A program made the position numbers and the translations under genes. From Rhabditophanes sp. KR3021 (taxonomy: Eukaryota > Nematoda > Chromadorea > Rhabditida > Alloionematidae), in the NCBI GenBank assembly GCA_963281155.1, contig CAUJLY010000002.1, positions 248,001 to 312,000 of the forward strand: 64,000 nucleotides of DNA. The letters run 5' to 3'. The number at the start of each line of letters is the position of its first letter. Position 1 is the stretch's first letter. The notes beneath the pieces were generated by a model. It was not told where the DNA came from. It worked only from the letters and a program-made list of their open reading frames with translations, and searched no databases. This document shows positions 1 to 11,284 of this stretch, in pieces.

Positions 1-1711
1 AAACACACCAAAATAAAATATAATGATTAAAAGCAAGCAGCATCTCTACTTTAGTTGTTAACTCTACGTCCGATGTTTGTGTGAATGATTCATCACTTTT
101 GATCATCTACTTTGATGACTAATATCCCAAAGTCATTGAGTGTCGATAAGACACATGCTTTCAAAGGGGGCTACAGCAAGATAATGGGTAGTCAGTTTGA
201 TGTAAAGGGCAGAAGTATCAAATAAATACCTTCATTATTAATTGGTGGGAAAAACAACCAAGGAACGGTGGTTGGAAAAGTGTTATAGGCAAGTTAGGAA
301 GATTGTTTGGATGTACAATGACAAACCAAAGTCAAGAAATTGTAATGAGTATAAAAAAGATGTGATGATTCAGGGTAATGAACTAAGGTTTGGAATGATG
401 TTATGCAGGAAAATGATGGTGTTATTTTAAATTAACATTGGCCATCCTTTTTGTTTGCTGTTAATTAAGGGTAAAGCTAAGGAATGGAATGAAGCCAAAA
501 AAGGTCGCCTGTACTACGCAAACAATGATTACGTGGAAAGGTGGTATATGCCAGTTATAAAGTTATTTGCATGTACGTTGGGAAGAGTTTAATAATTTAG
601 ACTGCTTCAGCTCAAAGTATAAAAAGTGAACTGCAACAACAAAGTTCATCTGCAACGAGGAGTAAGAAATACTTTAGAAGGTGTGTGTAATGCAAAGTTC
701 TTCTAAATTTAGATTAAGACAGTGACAAGATGATCCGTTTGATTGGTTTAGGAAAGTGATGAATGTTCAATATTAAGTTATACCAAAACACACTGGTAAT
801 AACCCAAAAAGGAATCACTTTAAGCAAATATTTTTACATTTATCACTCGCATGACTTTAAAAAAGCGCAATCGATTAAATAACAAACACAAACGACCTTT
901 AACAAACAAAATCGCACTACATCAATACTGTCTTAACATTCCCAAATAACTTCCAACTTAATTACATCTTAACTGGTACTTTTTGATACAAACTTTGACA
1001 ATAAACGTACTTTAAAAGACAAAATGCCACATAAAATAGGGTTAGTTGATGTATTTTGACACGAAAGAAACGACTTCATTCTTCCAACATTTGTTTATAG
1101 TAAACATAAACTCAAAAATACATTTTTGGAATTTGTTTCTTTTGATTTTGACTTAGTATGGTGATAAATTAAAGAGGTGGTTGTATTTGATGGTTGAGTA
1201 GTTGTTTGTGATCGAGACTGAGTCTTTTTGTATGTTTTTGAGATAATAAGATGCGTTGTAAGTTGAGATTTGTCTTAAGTGACTTATAGTATAGCGTTGT
1301 TGTATGATATGTATTATTGGTAGCCGATAAAATGCGTACTTTTGGATCCATAAATCTACAGCTTTCTCAGATGATCTCTTCTTTCTGCCTCGCAAACACC
1401 TATATTTGTGTTTTTTCTTAATTAATGCAAGTACCTACGATTATTTATGTTCTTATTATTAGGGATTGGTTCGTTGAAGAGACTTAAAAACAACCCAGAC
1501 ACCACAGCACCATACTATTTTACTTTCGGTCATATCACAATATTTTGTATTGGTTTATAATATTTTTTGATTATTTTTATAGTTAATATTGAATTGTATC
1601 AGGCGTTAGTTGGCATAAAATATATTAAAGAAATGCTTGTGTTATTGTAATAATTTGGTAGAGCTATATTTGTACTATTGACTAAAAAATATTATTTGTT
1701 AATAATTGGGT
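1..1711. other. Left edge, no confident gene
   Basis: No gene could be supported. Two short open stretches on the + strand (242-430, and about 434-590 ending TAATAA) show weak coding character but have no recognisable domain, no convincing splice sites and no shared frame. They could be the tail of a decayed gene. From 900 to 1700 only AT-rich sequence was seen. Confidence 0.4.
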
Positions 1712-3008
1712 ATGGGTAATACTGCCTGCTGTATGCGTGGAAAACGTTCATCCGAAGGTAATGGCAAACTAAAGAAAAACAGACAAAAGGTATGTTTTTG
1801 GATCATAGACACTTTTTAATTAATTTTATTTAGGTTTTGCAAAATAATTGCACAACGGAAACATCAGTAAACTTTTTACCCCATATCAGTGAGCGGGAAA
1901 TACCGGATGATGATGTTGATGAAGATCCATCTACTCATCCTTCCGTCAAAACTGTCTTTATGGAAAGGTCACAAAGTGAAATGAAGTTGAAAGACCATTA
2001 TCGGAGATCTTTTTATGTCTTGGATTCCTTCACCAAGTCTCATTCTAAATTAAAAAAGAGTAGTAGGTAAGTTGACAACTAATAAGTTCCTTTTTTTGAT
2101 TTCATAAGGAATGAGTCATGGTTAAAGATATTCAGTTACGATACAATGATATTTGTTTTTGAAACCTGTTTGGTTGTGTGTTCATGAGGGGATTAAAAAA
2201 TTAAGTATCCAAATGCATATTATCTCTGATCATTTATAGTTGTTCAACAATATTTCTTGATGACTCAACCATTTCACAGCCGAATCTAAAAAATACTATC
2301 AAATGTATCTCTCTCGGCGTTTATTATCACATCAAAAACAGAAAAAACAGAGGAAGTGAAAGATTAATGAAAATCTTCGAAGAAACTATTTATCCAATAA
2401 CCAAGGAAGTCCTTACAGCTGAATATCTGAATACTGATCCTGAGCATAAAACTATATATAGATTCATTAGAGCTCTTTTCCATGCTGCTCAGTTGACTGC
2501 TGAATGCGCCATAATTACTTTAGTTTACATTGAAAGACTTTTGAATTATGCCGAGATAGAATTATGTCCTTCTAATTGGAGGAGAGTTGTGTTAGGGGCT
2601 ATTATGTTGGCTTCCAAAGTTTGGGATGATCAAGCGGTATGGAATGTTGACTACTGCCAGATTTTGTCTGATACAAATGTGGATGATATGAATGAGTTGG
2701 AGAGACAATTTTTGGAATGTCTAGACTTCAATATCAATGTTCCTAGTTCAATCTATGCTAAATATTACTTCGATTTGAGAACCTTAGGTAAGTTAGCTTT
2801 TCTCCTAATTAATCGAACCATTGTTTCAGCTATGGCCCACAACATGCAACTTCCCTCCCAACCCCTCTACCTAGAAAGGTCCAAAAAGTTAGAAGCTTTA
2901 AGCAGAAATTACGAGGATAGGCTCCTACCCGAATTCAGATCCAACGTCAAACGATCTCGTTCAGCTGGTAAATTACTGGAATGTAAAAGCCCTGCCATAA
3001 TATCATAA
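1712..3008 (+). CDS. ccny: Cyclin Y (membrane-anchored CDK14/16-class cyclin)
   Basis: Four exons: 1712-1789, 1834-2066, 2240-2787, 2830-3008, giving 345 aa (human CCNY is 341). The N-terminus MGNTACC matches the family's N-myristoylation and palmitoylation signal for plasma-membrane anchoring. The cyclin box is very well conserved: [30 protein letters not shown] and [18 protein letters not shown] can all be read, and the C-terminus ends SPAIIS as in vertebrates. Cyclin Y activates PCTAIRE/PFTAIRE kinases; in C. elegans the CYY-1/PCT-1 pair acts in synapse remodelling. The last intron is 42 bp, a multiple of three with no stop, so retaining it would insert 14 residues after the cyclin box. 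The call is firm. The first exon rests on the MGN start and a good GTATGT donor. Confidence 0.95.
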
Positions 3009-3333
3009 TAATATATTTGAATACCAAACCATACTACTTAATATTTTTTATTTATTTAAACTAAACACTCATTTTTGAAGATCTTGATCAATTACAATCA
3101 TTACTCATAATAAAAATAATCCATTTTTGTTGAATGCAATTTTAAGGGTTGCCTGATGCCCTTGTATATTTGAAATATTTTGATTGTCACTTGTCTTACA
3201 AAGAAGAGGATGGGTGATCGCCATCGTAGGTTTGATTTTTGATATTGTGTCATTGCATTTGGCATTTATTGAGTTAACGAAGTTTAGAACCATTTGCTTT
3301 TATCAATTAAGTTTTATTTAGCTTTTAGATATA
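3009..3333. other. Intergenic spacer, cyclin Y to PITH gene
   Basis: AT-rich spacer of 325 bp. It contains an AATAAA-like signal near 3109 and, just before the next start, the acceptor-like TTTATTTAGCTTTTAG. No gene seen. Confidence 0.6.
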
Positions 3334-4014
3334 ATGTGCAATCACGGTCATAGTCACGGCGGCTGTTCTCACGAAGGCGACCAGGAAAACGAACAACTCC
3401 AAGAAGGTACTCGCTACGATTTACAAGCCTTAATTGATTTCGAAAAAAGTACTACTTTGAACGAGGAAATCGATGGATCCGGAGTCAAAATCTTCAAACC
3501 TTTTGATGACAGACACGACAAGTCTATCTTTGTACAAAGCGATGTTGATGAAGAAATATTATTTAACATCCAATTTTCCTCAGTCGTTCAAGTTTCTGGC
3601 ATTACTTTGATTGGAGACCTAGATAATTGCCACCCCTCCCAATTACGTCTTTTTAAGAATCGTCAAAGTGTAAGGTTCATCTAATTTTAGGTGAATATAA
3701 CTTAATTTCAGATGACTTTCGAAGACACCTCAATCAAACACGACCAACAATTCTCTTTGAAGCAAGACAACGCAGCCTTGATAGATTACGCCTTACCAGC
3801 AGCCAAGTTCTCCAACCTCACTCATCTTACCCTCCACTTTCCAACCAACTTCGGAGCCTCCAAAACCAAACTCTTCTACATCGGCCTAAGGGGAACCTTC
3901 GTCGAAAAGATCCGAGAACGAGTAGTCATTGCCACGTACGAAGCCACTCCTCAACTCAAAGATCACGTCGATGATCTTCCAGCTGACACAAACATTCAAC
4001 ACAACATCTTCTAA
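3334..4014 (+). CDS. pithd1: PITH domain-containing protein
   Basis: Two exons (3334-3669 and 3712-4014) around a 42-bp intron give 212 aa; human PITHD1 is 211. The start [15 protein letters not shown] parallels the His/Gly/Cys-rich N-terminus of PITHD1. The PITH fold is clear: [47 protein letters not shown] and KLFYIGLRG occur in order and spacing. PITH is the C-terminal domain of thioredoxin-like TXNL1, which binds the proteasome; PITHD1 itself lacks the thioredoxin domain, as here. Its exact cellular role is little known. The start follows an acceptor-like TTTTAG by six bases, compatible with trans-splicing. Confidence 0.95.
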
Positions 4015-4235
4015 ACACATCTACACCAAAATATAAAGTTACTTTTCCGGTTTAAACAAAACAAAAAACAAGTTCACCTTCCCTATTTATGGCAACTTAT
4101 TTATTTGTCCAATTTATTATTTGTTTATTTATTTTAACAAAAACATAAATTCCTTTTTTATAGCAATAACTTGTCCTGGTGATGGAATTTGTTTATTATG
4201 TTTCGGTACAGGAAAAGCAAACAAAGTGTAATCAA

Positions 4236-5210
4236 TTAGTTGTTTTTCTTCATTGTTTTGAGTTGGTGACGGACTGAAGGGGTAGCATTGTCGAGAGCTG
4301 ACTTTATTTTTGTTTTTTCCTCGGCATAAGTGATGGTGTCATCTGCGATTGCTTCTTTGATAACATCAAACACCTTCTGGGCTTCGGGTGTTAGTTTTGC
4401 GTATTTGGTTAGTTCTTGTTGTTGTTTTGCGGCCTTTTGTCGGTCCACGTCAGCTAGATGAAGGAGGAATTTGGATTGGGTGGGTGAGTCTTGTTTGGCT
4501 ACAAATTCACTCTGTTCTCTCTTTATTTCTGCCTTTGTCTTGGTGGAGGTTTTTCTGATGTTTAGGTATTCCGTCACAAGGTTTGGGTCAATTCCATAAT
4601 TCTTAACTTCCTTACTTTTTGGTTGATCTTGTTGGTGGGTTGGAGAAGATGGCTTCCCATGTTGCTGACGTGGAATCTTTTGTTTAAGTTCATCACGAAT
4701 AGCTTTCGAAGCTTTATTTAAAATTCTATGAACAGCTTTTTGTTCTTCTTTATGAGTGATGTCCATATTTCCTTTCAAAGACTCAATTCTGTCAAACACT
4801 TCCCTAGCTTCGGAAGACAAAGTGATTGCAGCTTTGTTAAGTTTGGCTGTAAACGCATCTTTTTCCTGTTGGTGTTTGGCTGTGTACTCGTCAAAAGCAT
4901 CCTAAACAAATAACCAATAAATTAAATACAAACATTGATTTAGGAAGTTTACCTTAACTTTGCTTCCTTGGTTGGCTGCCCATTGAGCTTCTCTTTCCTT
5001 AACATCCTTCTTAGACAAGTCATTATTCTTGCGAATATTGAAAAAATCACTAATATCCTTCTTACTAACTAAAGCCAAAAAGGGAAATTTGTTAGTAGCC
5101 TTATTAGGATTTCCCTTCCCAACATCCAAATTAGTATCACAATGAACCCTCTCAACCAAATACACCAACCCAACTATCAAAAATAGAGACACAAAAGTTT
5201 TCACCGTCAT
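4236..5210 (-). CDS. SXP/RAL-2 (DUF148) family secreted protein, two domains
   Basis: Two exons read on the minus strand (5210-4953, 4901-4236) give 307 aa. A signal peptide is evident (MTVKTFVSLFLIVGLVYL...VHC). The helical DUF148 pattern appears twice: first around FFNIRKNNDLSKKDVKERE with QWAANQGSKVK and a second half ending IRDELKQKI, then around LVTEYLNIRKTSTKTKAEIK with the matching ending VRHQLKTMKK. A Gln/Pro/Lys-rich linker joins them. SXP/RAL-2 proteins are nematode-specific secreted proteins, some of them major antigens in parasites; their biochemical role is unsettled. Most members carry one such domain, so the duplication is less usual. AATAAA lies about 40 bp past the stop. Family call is good; the second domain is weaker. 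Confidence 0.85.
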
Positions 5211-5548
5211 TATACACGTGATTTAACTCTACAAATGACTGCAATCTGTCGGAAAGAGAACCGACTATACCCATCTAAAATTACTCACCTATTTACTAAC
5301 AACTTTAACTGTCTCTTTTGTTGATCATAATAGTGTAAGGTAAAAGAGCTGCCAATTATATCAGTTGATGGGTTAACCTCGCCGTTTTTTAAACATCACA
5401 CAAATATGTAGGTGTGGGATGGATGGCTTTTGAATCACAAGATATGATAAATATTAGGCAGGTATAAGATTTATTTCAACATAAATGAAAATAGCATACA
5501 AAAACAAATATGATTAAGTGAAGCCAATATATATATTTGAAAGAATAT

Positions 5549-5704
5549 TTACTTTCCAAGACTGCCTTTTCCACAATTCGAGCAAAAATCAACGAATCCA
5601 CTCCATTGAGGGCCTGGATACGGAAGGGGAGATGCAGACAAATTTTGGATTTGGATCATCAAGACAATGAAGCAGATGAGAAAAATGATAGTAGAGTAGA
5701 CCAT
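5549..5704 (-). CDS. Small secreted peptide precursor, unknown
   Basis: A 51-aa frame begins MVYSTIIFLICFIVLMIQIQ, a strong hydrophobic leader, followed by a short mature part rich in Pro, Gly and aromatics that contains FCSNCGKGSLGK (a CxxC pair) at the C-terminus. An in-frame upstream ATG at 5740 would add 12 residues. I prefer the inner ATG because a canonical TATAAAAGGGG ends only about 10 bp before 5740 and 52 bp before 5704, the spacing seen at the other small secreted genes here. No homologue is recognised. It could be a neuropeptide-like or antimicrobial-like precursor; neither is shown. Confidence 0.5.
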   Translation of the reverse strand: MVYSTIIFLICFIVLMIQIQNLSASPLPYPGPQWSGFVDFCSNCGKGSLGK

Positions 5705-5749
5705 GACAGAGTAGATGATTGTATGTCCTAAGTCTGCCATTTCATCCCC

Positions 5750-5756
5750 TTTTATA
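5750..5756 (-). promoter_or_regulatory. TATA box of small peptide gene
   Basis: TATAAAAGGGG on the minus strand, 52 bp before the preferred ATG at 5704. Confidence 0.6.
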
Positions 5757-6259
5757 GTTTAAAATGATTGCACTTGAAGCAGTCTATTTTTAGATTTGAT
5801 TTATCAAAATTTTGATAATATTATGTACACATGATTCGAAAGTAGGTGTCATGGAATGCCTTCGGACACCATTAAGATGAGACTACAATTGGGTGCATAC
5901 AGAGAGATCACTTTAATCATGTCTTTTTACCAGTTTTTTTATTAAATGACGTTTCCTTATCCATTTATCCTGTTCACCCAAACTGGCCTAAGACGATATT
6001 TACAATGATTAGTGTTTAGATTTAATATTTTCACCATTCGTCAAACTTATCAAAAGCTGTTTTTGACAAGAAAGTGCAAGCTCAACTATAAAAATCATGA
6101 ATAGAAGTAGTAAAATATACTAATTAGTCACATTATGTCAATCAAAAAAGTATTTTATTTACGTCAAATTGTTATATATTAGGTTGTCGACAAAAATTGT
6201 ATTTGTAATAATAAATATTTACAATAGATCTTAACTGCTTTTGAGTCATCATGTGGAAG
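5757..6259. other. Intergenic, nothing seen
   Basis: AT-rich spacer of about 500 bp. No coding frame, RNA gene or repeat seen. Confidence 0.6.
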
Positions 6260-6910
6260 TTATGAAAATTGGTCAGAAAGTTTTCTTTTGAAGTCTTGGT
6301 AGAAATTTTTTAATTCTTTGACTGTGTCAGTTTGTTCTAAGTCATCAATTTTGTTTAAGAGTAATCTCCAGATGTGTTTTGCGTATTTGGCGACGCTGAC
6401 GGTGTATCTCTGTGCTTGACAGCCAAAATCACAGTCGGCTGTTGGAGGAGCGGGACTATTTCCATGGTCGAATGTTGTCTTTGTTTCCCCAGCACTTTTT
6501 GAATTTCCACATGAACTGAAGACAGCAATGGTGTGGTATTTGTGTAAATTAGTGCAGTCAAAGTCGGCATTCTGCTCAACATCTACTACTCCAAGATCTG
6601 GCAACTTCTCCAGCAATACTTCTTCACTAGGGATAGTTCTGAAGTTGTTGCCAGTTATTCTTAAAGACTGGATTGCACGCAATCTTCCTTTGGGTAGCTG
6701 AAGTTCAGTAAGTCCCAATCCGTGACAGCTAGCCATTTCACTATCCGTATCACAAGTACATCCATCATTCAGACAATCAAAGTTGTAACCTAAAAGGGGT
6801 CCAATTAGTTGAATTGATTGATTTTGTGGATTAATATCACATAAATATGCTTCCTATAACTTACCAAATGCCAAAGCAATAATTGCCAATAACAAAATAC
6901 ACACCTTCAT
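6260..6910 (-). CDS. Secreted leucine-rich-repeat-like protein
   Basis: Two exons (6910-6865, 6789-6260) with a 75-bp intron give 191 aa. Exon 1 encodes the signal peptide MKVCILLLAIIALAFG. Exon 2 opens with a Cys cluster (CLNDGCTCD) like an LRR N-terminal cap. Next come LRR-like segments (LTELQLPKGRLRAIQSLRIT, then LEKLPDLGVVDVEQN), a Cys-containing cap-like region, and a helical C-terminal third (WRLLLNKIDDLEQ). Only about two repeats can be read, far fewer than classical extracellular LRR proteins. Extracellular location is inferred from the leader; function is unknown. A TATAAAT lies 67 bp upstream of the ATG. Confidence 0.75.
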
Positions 6911-7214
6911 CTTTTGTTAGGATTAGTAAGTAAAAGCACACTTTTACAAATGCCCGATAATTTGGAGTAACAAGCAATTTATAGCAAAATGTGGTGATCT
7001 CGCCAACAACAACTGCCACTACTTAGGATAGTTAGAGAAGTACAGAGACGAAGGTTGACAGATGTATGTGTCAAGAGAACCACACTGATGTGATGATTCA
7101 CCACTTCCAAGATGTGCCATCATATGGATTACAAAAAAGATGATGCGAGAGAAGGATGATTTTTTATTAAGAAAAAGCAAGTACAATTACAAATAAATTA
7201 AGTGATAGTTTTGT

Positions 7215-7562
7215 TTAACCTTTACTTTCACTGATCATCGTTGGATTAGCTGTTTTTAAGCCGTGGAGACGGATGTCGGAAACAATCGGTGTACCGAGGC
7301 TTCCGCTTTCATCATCTACCCTATTGATAGGAAATATGATGTCACTTCCACAGGCGAGTTCATACGTAGCCGGGAAGATTGAATGGCCGAATTGGACTAC
7401 GTGTTTGCCTGCTCCATTACTACGTAAGGTGTAGTCGTTCTTGGTGATGGCAGCTTTGATCAAATTGATGTCGTATTTGCCGTCCAGAGTTAGAATCATT
7501 GTTGCTTCTTCGTACTCACACTCATCCTCTTCGTCTTGTTTCTGTATCTTTCCATCTCCCAT
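7215..7562 (-). CDS. Possible TFIIIC subunit 6 (tau55-like triple-barrel) protein
   Basis: Single exon, 115 aa. An acidic N-terminus (DEEDECEYEE) leads into a beta-rich module: ATMILTLDGKYDINLI, then VVQFGHSIFPATYELACGS and IIFP. This order matches GTF3C6/tau55, where an acidic start is followed by a strand, then a motif like ILQV...VFAGEYEDTLGTCVIFE. GTF3C6 is a small subunit of TFIIIC, which recruits RNA polymerase III to tRNA genes. The match is by pattern only and moderate. The ATG follows a TTTTTTAAG acceptor-like site by 10 bp. That site lies about 99 nt after the polyadenylation signal of the upstream histone H4 gene, so the two may be an operon. Confidence 0.5.
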   Translation of the reverse strand: MGDGKIQKQDEEDECEYEEATMILTLDGKYDINLIKAAITKNDYTLRSNGAGKHVVQFGHSIFPATYELACGSDIIFPINRVDDESGSLGTPIVSDIRLHGLKTANPTMISESKG

Positions 7563-7670
7563 CCTTTTACAACTTAAAAAACCAATAAAAATTATGGTAA
7601 AGGCAAGTCAAAAATAAAGCAAGGATATGAACCAATAGTTATCGATTAAAAGCATACTCAAAATGTAGTA

Positions 7671-7676
7671 ACTTTA
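7671..7676 (-). terminator. Polyadenylation signal of histone H4 gene
   Basis: AATAAA on the minus strand, 92 bp past the H4 stop. No histone 3' stem-loop (GGCTCTTTTAGAGCC-like) was seen between the stop and this signal. Confidence 0.6.
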
Positions 7677-7767
7677 TTGATGGTGAAAAAAGACAAAAAA
7701 CAAAAGATTGTTCAGATTCAAGTAATTATTACGTTGTGGTGAGTGTCTTTGTCCATGTTGAGTCGAA

Positions 7768-9403
<1,636 letters not shown>

Positions 9404-9473
9404 GTAAATAGAATTGTGTGATATTTCCGTTTTGCCACAAAATTTGGCATCTATTTTTAACAATTTTGAACTC

Positions 9474-10405
9474 ATGAATATATTTAAATATTTTTCTTTT
9501 ATACCGGCTAATTTAGAGGCTTTTTTTGCTATTAAAAATGCAGATATCGGGGAGGAAGAAGATGCATCAGAACAAGAAGGTAGTCCAATCCCACTACAAC
9601 AAGTCAATGACACCGACGAAATAGTACAAAATCCTATCACCCTCAACCCTACCAAAAATAAGAAAAGAAAAAAGAAGCGTTCTAGAAATAAACGTAAATC
9701 TAAATATGTAAGTTAGTCATTTATTTACCACATATTTTTGTTTGCCAAAACCAGGCGCTTATTAATTAAATATAATTATGAAAGAGTGGTAATATTAAGT
9801 TAAGTACTAATAATATGACACATTTTAGACAAATTTAATGAATTCTCCTCCAAACAACCATTCTAATCATACGCTTTCTAATTCGTTTGTATTGTCTCGG
9901 AGAAGGGATATCGTCGCATCAGAGACCAATTCGAGACAGTATCACGTTGTCTTGGTTAATGATATTCAAGATACTATTTTTAATAAAATGAATAATACCA
10001 AACTTACCACTTCTGACCTTGGATCCGGCCCGGCGTCTGTGGGGACGAGACGAATTAAGGGAAAACAAAACGAGGTATGTTTCAAACTCCTCACTAAATG
10101 TGGGACATCAAAGGACAACTTAAACACAATATATTGCAACATGGTGGCCAGCAGTGCCTTTATTATAATAGTGGCCTGAATCTTCAAAAAGAGTTGGTGA
10201 TGTCTAAAAGAGGACCAATCTATATTCATTACTAGTCTAAAAGGAAGTATTCATATGCTGTAATTCTAGCATCTTCCTCATTTACTCTTCTAAAAATTGT
10301 TGTCTCAAATCTCCAATTTATTTTCCTTTCATCAACAAAACTGCCTTATTTTAGGACAAAAAAATCGTATTACATTTGTTTTTGACGCATCCCACCCATA
10401 ATTAA
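9474..10405 (+). CDS. Lysine/arginine-rich protein of unknown function
   Basis: Model exons: 9474-9707, 9829-10074 and, tentatively, 10355-10405. The first ATG after the acceptor at 9403 is 9474. The N-terminus is hydrophobic/aromatic (MNIFKYFSFIPANLEAFFAI). An acidic stretch (DIGEEEDASEQEG) follows, then a strongly basic block (KNKKRKKKRSRNKRKSK) that could be a nuclear localisation signal, and a Ser/Asn-rich second exon. Both internal junctions are phase 0 with good GTAAGT and GTATGT donors. No domain is recognised. The last exon is uncertain: reading through the second donor instead ends at 10179. It is unclear whether this gene is independent of the F-box gene downstream. Confidence 0.45.
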
Positions 10406-11284
10406 GCTTTAAAAATTCAAAAAGTATTTATTATTGGTAAAAAATACATTTACAAATTTCAAACTGTACTTTTCATTTTTATTGATATAGGAACACATAA
10501 CATGTTATACAGTTAATCGTCTTATCGTCACCCAATGTCAACATTTTTTGTTTTCCGTATCTAAAATTTAATATCAAAAGAATTGTTTTTTCACGAACAT
10601 ACTACTTATTTAATATTATCTCTGAGAGTTGGGTGTGGGGTCTATTAATATGATGTAGTGGATACATGATTTGTGTGGTGGGTATTTTGCTCTATTAAAT
10701 GCAGGCCAACTTGTGTCTTTGTCCATCTTCGCCATCAAAGGACACCTTCCACCCTGAAACTAGCTTCTAATAGTTCGCTACTGTCCGATTTCGATGTTCG
10801 GTCTCTTACAAATACTAATGTACGTAGGATCATGTGATGAAAAGAAGTGTTTTTTGTTCAAAATGCTCTATTTAAACTGCGACCCACCATCTACCGATAT
10901 TTTAATTTGACTGTTTTAATGGAATTACTTAACTTTTAGGACGCAATTTTTTATTGTTATTGATATTTTTAAAGCCTCCTTCCTAACGTCTGATCTGCAT
11001 TGATTGAGGTTAATGCTCTATTATTACTTTCAATATCCTTTTTTCAATATCTTTTTCAATATCAAATCAGTTGAGTAAATTTACAGCACTATTAATGCGT
11101 TCTGACGTTTTAAAAATAAATAATATGAGATAAAAGTGACTTTTGTTGGAAATGTAGCCTCGAGTTTTTCTTTTTGTCAACTTTACTTATCCTCATTATC
11201 CCATACTATTTTGATACTTAAACACTCCAGGTTTCTTTAATATTTAGTGAATCTTGATCCTTCGCTTAAAAATTGTCAATAAAT
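10406..11284. other. Spacer before F-box gene
   Basis: AT-rich, no supported exon. TTTCTTTAATATTTAG ending near 11247 is a good trans-splice acceptor candidate 38 bp before the F-box gene start. Confidence 0.5.

Noticed and set aside
242..600. Two short + frames at the left edge
   Set aside because: Composition is mildly coding-like, but there is no common frame, homology or splice structure, so no gene was called.
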